Shown here: positions 61,989 to 64,000 of the stretch, one piece after another
Position numbering within the stretch: position 1 is the stretch's first letter
Layout: each line of letters starts with the position of its first letter
Source: Streptomyces lincolnensis
GTDB taxonomy: Bacteria > Actinomycetota > Actinomycetes > Streptomycetales > Streptomycetaceae
Assembly: GCF_021173675.1 (NCBI RefSeq)
Contig: NZ_JAIHON010000004.1
Span: forward strand, 248,001-312,000
DNA length: 64,000 bases
Direction: 5' to 3'
The notes under the pieces: model-generated
Databases searched by the model: none
What the model was told of the DNA's origin: nothing
What the model saw: the letters and a program-made list of their open reading frames with translations, nothing else
Position numbers and translations under genes: made by a program

Positions 61989-62429
61989 TCACTCGTCGAA
62001 GGACGGGGCGTCGGCGACGGCGGCCTGAACGGCGGCCTCGCGGGCCTGCGCGTACTCGATGACGGCCTGGCGGACACTGGCGTCGTTCACCGGACGCCAG
62101 ACCCAGGCGGGGTGGGCCCCCGGCCGCTTCGGCGGAACCTGGTCCAGCTTGACGATCGTGGCGTTGCCGACGACCTTCTCCAGGTCGCGGGCGAGAAGGG
62201 TCTGTTCGATCCGCATCCCCCTGTTGATCTCGGGGGAGTGGGCGGCCAGGGCCTCGGCGCTCTTGAAGACCGTCACGTCGCAGAGCGCGGAGTCCTTCGG
62301 GCCGTTCGGGGTGGGGCGCTGCGCCTCGTAGGAGTTGACCTCGATCAGGAACGCCACCGCGTCCTTTACATCAGCGGGCTTGAACCAGCCGCCGCCAGCG
62401 GTGGGGATCTCGACGAAGTTCAGGGTCAC
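61989..62429 (-). CDS. Phage protein, 146 residues (replication-module associated)
   Basis: The protein has a beta-rich N-terminal half (MTLNFVEIPTAGGGWFKPADVKDAVAFLIEVNSYEAQRP) and a helical acidic end (VRQAVIEYAQAREAAVQAAVADAPSFDE). Its position between the RecB-like nuclease and the helicase is where actinophages often carry a single-strand-binding protein, but there is no clear OB-fold signature. The GTG start overlaps the upstream small gene's stop. Confidence 0.55.
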   Translation of the reverse strand: MTLNFVEIPTAGGGWFKPADVKDAVAFLIEVNSYEAQRPTPNGPKDSALCDVTVFKSAEALAAHSPEINRGMRIEQTLLARDLEKVVGNATIVKLDQVPPKRPGAHPAWVWRPVNDASVRQAVIEYAQAREAAVQAAVADAPSFDE

Positions 62430-62551
62430 TCGGTTTCTCCTTCGGTTTGGGTGTCATTGCGGTAGTAGGGGGTCGGCTCGGAGAGGCGCGGGGTGATGAC
62501 GGAGCCCAGCGCGGAGACGACCAGGACAAGGGCGAGGATCACGGCGGGCAC
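62426..62551 (-). CDS. Small membrane peptide, 41 residues
   Basis: A GTG at 62551 encodes a hydrophobic N-terminus (MPAVILALVLVVSALGSVI) and a polar tail ending QTEGETE. It starts 4 bp after the upstream gene's stop and overlaps the next start, which supports translation. It could be a small membrane effector. No family is recognised. Confidence 0.5.
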   Translation of the reverse strand: MPAVILALVLVVSALGSVITPRLSEPTPYYRNDTQTEGETE

Positions 62552-62555
62552 GGCG

Positions 62556-63044
62556 TCACCCGTTCTTCAGGGCCCGACCGCGAGCCTTGTAGGCCGTCAT
62601 CACGGCGGGGTCGGAGAACATCGCCTGGTTCGCCGCCCACAGCTTTTGCAGGTCGGCGATGCTGGCCTGCTTCTCGATCTCGCCGAGAATCCAGGCAGAC
62701 GCGTTGCCGCTGGGCTGCTCGGGCTTCGCGGCCGAGGCGGTCGCCCATGGGTCATCCGCCGGAGCCTGGGTGGGAGTCTCCGAGATGATCCGGGCGTCGA
62801 GGATCGAGGCGACGTTGCCCTTGCCGTGTGCGAGGTTCGTCGCGTTCACAACGAGGTCACTCACTGAAAGGCCGGTCTCATCTTTACACTCGAACCCGAA
62901 GTAGTCGCAGATCAGTTCGCGGACCTGCCGAACAGAGCCACGGAAGACCGCCCAGGTGTCCTCGTAGCCCTTGCCGTACTTGATGGTGACGCCGATCGAG
63001 CCGTCCGCGTAGGACGTCACGAGTTCCGCCTGATCTGCTTTCAC
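62556..63044 (-). CDS. Phage hypothetical protein, 162 residues
   Basis: The N-terminal 60 residues look folded (ELVTSYADGSIGVTIKYGKGYEDTWAVFRGSVRQVRELICDYFGF). A low-complexity linker follows (ISETPTQAPADDPWATASAAKPEQPSG), then a C-terminal helix (SIADLQKLWAANQAMFSDPAVMTAYKARGRAL). This two-domain layout is common in actinophage replication modules, where such proteins may bind single-stranded DNA. No firm family. It follows the RecB-like nuclease gene. Confidence 0.6.
   Translation of the reverse strand: MKADQAELVTSYADGSIGVTIKYGKGYEDTWAVFRGSVRQVRELICDYFGFECKDETGLSVSDLVVNATNLAHGKGNVASILDARIISETPTQAPADDPWATASAAKPEQPSGNASAWILGEIEKQASIADLQKLWAANQAMFSDPAVMTAYKARGRALKNG
62874..62889 (-). promoter_or_regulatory. 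Recurrent motif variant GTGTAAAGATGAGACC, site 4
   Basis: A diverged copy (13 of 16 positions shared with the consensus) inside the gene 62556-63044. It may be chance or an intragenic operator. Confidence 0.3.
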
Positions 63045-63062
63045 TCTCTCTCCCTCTCTCTT

Positions 63063-63078
63063 GGTCCAAACTTAACAC
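63063..63078 (-). promoter_or_regulatory. Recurrent motif GTGTTAAGTTTGGACC, site 5
   Basis: One mismatch to the consensus. It lies in the 45-bp gap between the stop at 63090 and the start at 63044, 18 bp upstream of that start codon. Confidence 0.5.
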
Positions 63079-63089
63079 CTGTACCGGGG

Positions 63090-64000
63090 TTATGCAGCAT
63101 TCGTTTGCGTGACGCCGCTCACCCACGGGAGCATCGCCCCCTTGAGGGCGCGAGTCGCACGGATCTCCAGCGCCAGGCGCGCGGCGGCCCAACCGATCTC
63201 CAGGTCGACCCAGTGAAGCGTGCACTGGCCCGAGCCCGCAGGCAGGTTGATGATGATGCCCCACTTCTGGGACACCCCAGGTAGAGGTGCATACGCCACC
63301 GCGGCCTCTTCCGCCGGCACCTCGCGCTTCTTCCATGCCGCGAACGCCTTCTTGTCGGCCACGTCCACGGGGAAGCGGGTGTAGTCGTAGACCTCGCCGC
63401 GCGAGTACACGGCAAGCTGCATCGCCATCTTCAGGCGCCCGTACTTCGTCGCGCCCGTCTTCAGGTCCCCGATGAACAGGCCCTCGATGTGATTCCCGTC
63501 CGGGTCGGGCCCGGAGTATTCGAGGGTGCGGTCGAACGTGCCACCTGTGCGCAGCTCAGGTACGACGACGAACCTCTCCACCGCACGGACAGTGAAGGCG
63601 CTGGTCTCCGTCAGGTACGCGGCCATGTCGAGCTGGTCGCGCACGGATGTTCCTGCGGGAAGCGGTTCACCACGGTCGACGTACTCCGACAGCGTGTGCA
63701 GGTGGGTGCCCTTCTCCCGCTTTACGTTGGCTCCGGCGATGTCCTGCGCCTGGTCGGCAAGTTGGTTCAGCCTGCGTTTGTCGGCCGGGTCCTCCGGGTC
63801 GAGCTGTCGCACCACGTCGAGGAGGCCGGGGCGCCTGGCGGCGCCGATGAGGGTGTTACGCGACTTCCAGTCGGACAGCGCGCTTTTGTCCTCGATGCAG
63901 TCGATGAAGGTCGTCGTACGGGTCAGGGGGACGGGCTTGCCTCCCTCCTTCGGTACGACGAGGGGGCGGTCCCATCCGTCGCGGGGGACGGTCGGTTCGG
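63090..64000 (-). CDS. RecB-like PD-(D/E)XK exonuclease (partial)
   Basis: The frame is open to the right edge, so the N-terminus lies outside the window; 302 complete codons plus a stop are visible. The nuclease core has the aspartate in TGGTFDRTLEYSGPD, then GLFIGDLKTGATKYGRLKMAMQLAVYSRG (D-LKT-G and the QLAxY motif), which is characteristic of RecB/Cas4-family nucleases. Residues upstream (FIDCIEDKSALSDWKSRN) are typical of phage exonucleases that pair with recombination or replication genes. Confidence 0.78.
   Translation of the reverse strand, partial: EPTVPRDGWDRPLVVPKEGGKPVPLTRTTTFIDCIEDKSALSDWKSRNTLIGAARRPGLLDVVRQLDPEDPADKRRLNQLADQAQDIAGANVKREKGTHLHTLSEYVDRGEPLPAGTSVRDQLDMAAYLTETSAFTVRAVERFVVVPELRTGGTFDRTLEYSGPDPDGNHIEGLFIGDLKTGATKYGRLKMAMQLAVYSRGEVYDYTRFPVDVADKKAFAAWKKREVPAEEAAVAYAPLPGVSQKWGIIINLPAGSGQCTLHWVDLEIGWAAARLALEIRATRALKGAMLPWVSGVTQTNAA

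Noticed and set aside
49000..64000. CRISPR array or restriction-modification system in the phage-like element
   Set aside because: No regularly spaced repeats with unique spacers and no methyltransferase or restriction motifs were seen. The repeated 16-bp motif has kilobase spacing.

Overview
The window is high-GC actinobacterial DNA, almost certainly Streptomyces. The housekeeping genes at the left (ispH, polyphosphate glucokinase, a DUF6542 membrane protein, ychF), the DUF397/DUF5753 pair, a 25-residue bL37 ribosomal protein and abundant GTG starts all fit that genus. It divides into three parts.

Positions 1-7343 are ordinary chromosome: a cut malonic-semialdehyde-reductase-type gene, exodeoxyribonuclease VII (xseB, xseA), an APC permease, ispH, ppgK, a membrane protein and ychF.

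Positions 7344 to about 48980 form a cation-homeostasis island. In order it carries a CopG-PIN toxin-antitoxin pair, Kup, a KimA/APC-like transporter, a PLP alpha-oxoamine synthase, a DUF1707 protein, bL37, a short-chain dehydrogenase, an orphan KdpB, a membrane protein with two exported domains, a CPA1 Na+/H+ antiporter, a KdpD-like kinase, a second KimA-like transporter, a complete kdpFABC-kdpE-kdpD cluster, a universal stress protein, a SAV_915 protein with a diaminopimelate decarboxylase, an ABC transporter, MgtC, two CorA proteins, two ArsR repressors and a CDF metal exporter. The middle of it looks like one regulon. Eleven intergenic sites carry the half-site CGTCA repeated at an 11-bp period, and most follow an exact 0/11/32/43 layout. 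This is the geometry expected of an OmpR/PhoB-type regulator, and the KdpE encoded here is the obvious candidate. The right end appears to be under ArsR control, with a shared TATTTGC-N7-CGCAA operator. The island is flanked by two roughly 110-bp imperfect repeats that each contain the 3' end of ychF and its terminator. Beside the repeats lie 11-bp-period GTGCTGGG pairs that resemble recombinase arm sites. No integrase gene is visible in the island.

Positions from about 48984 to the right edge are a second, phage-like element joined in tandem at the same site, with its own GTGCTGAC arm-like pairs. Its left part holds a membrane-anchored low-complexity protein, an apparently intact HemC homologue, a HemB homologue that has lost both Schiff-base lysines, a GHKL ATPase and an Scr1-type (DUF5753/DUF397) module. 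Its right part is a leftward, translationally coupled phage replication block: RecB-like nuclease, RecA/DnaB-type ATPase, PD-(D/E)XK nuclease, CHC2 and TOPRIM primase genes that overlap, a metallophosphoesterase, and two small genes that look like sigma regions 2 and 4. A 16-bp motif, GTGTAAAGTTTGGACC, recurs in its gene gaps. The element runs off the right edge, where its integrase probably lies.
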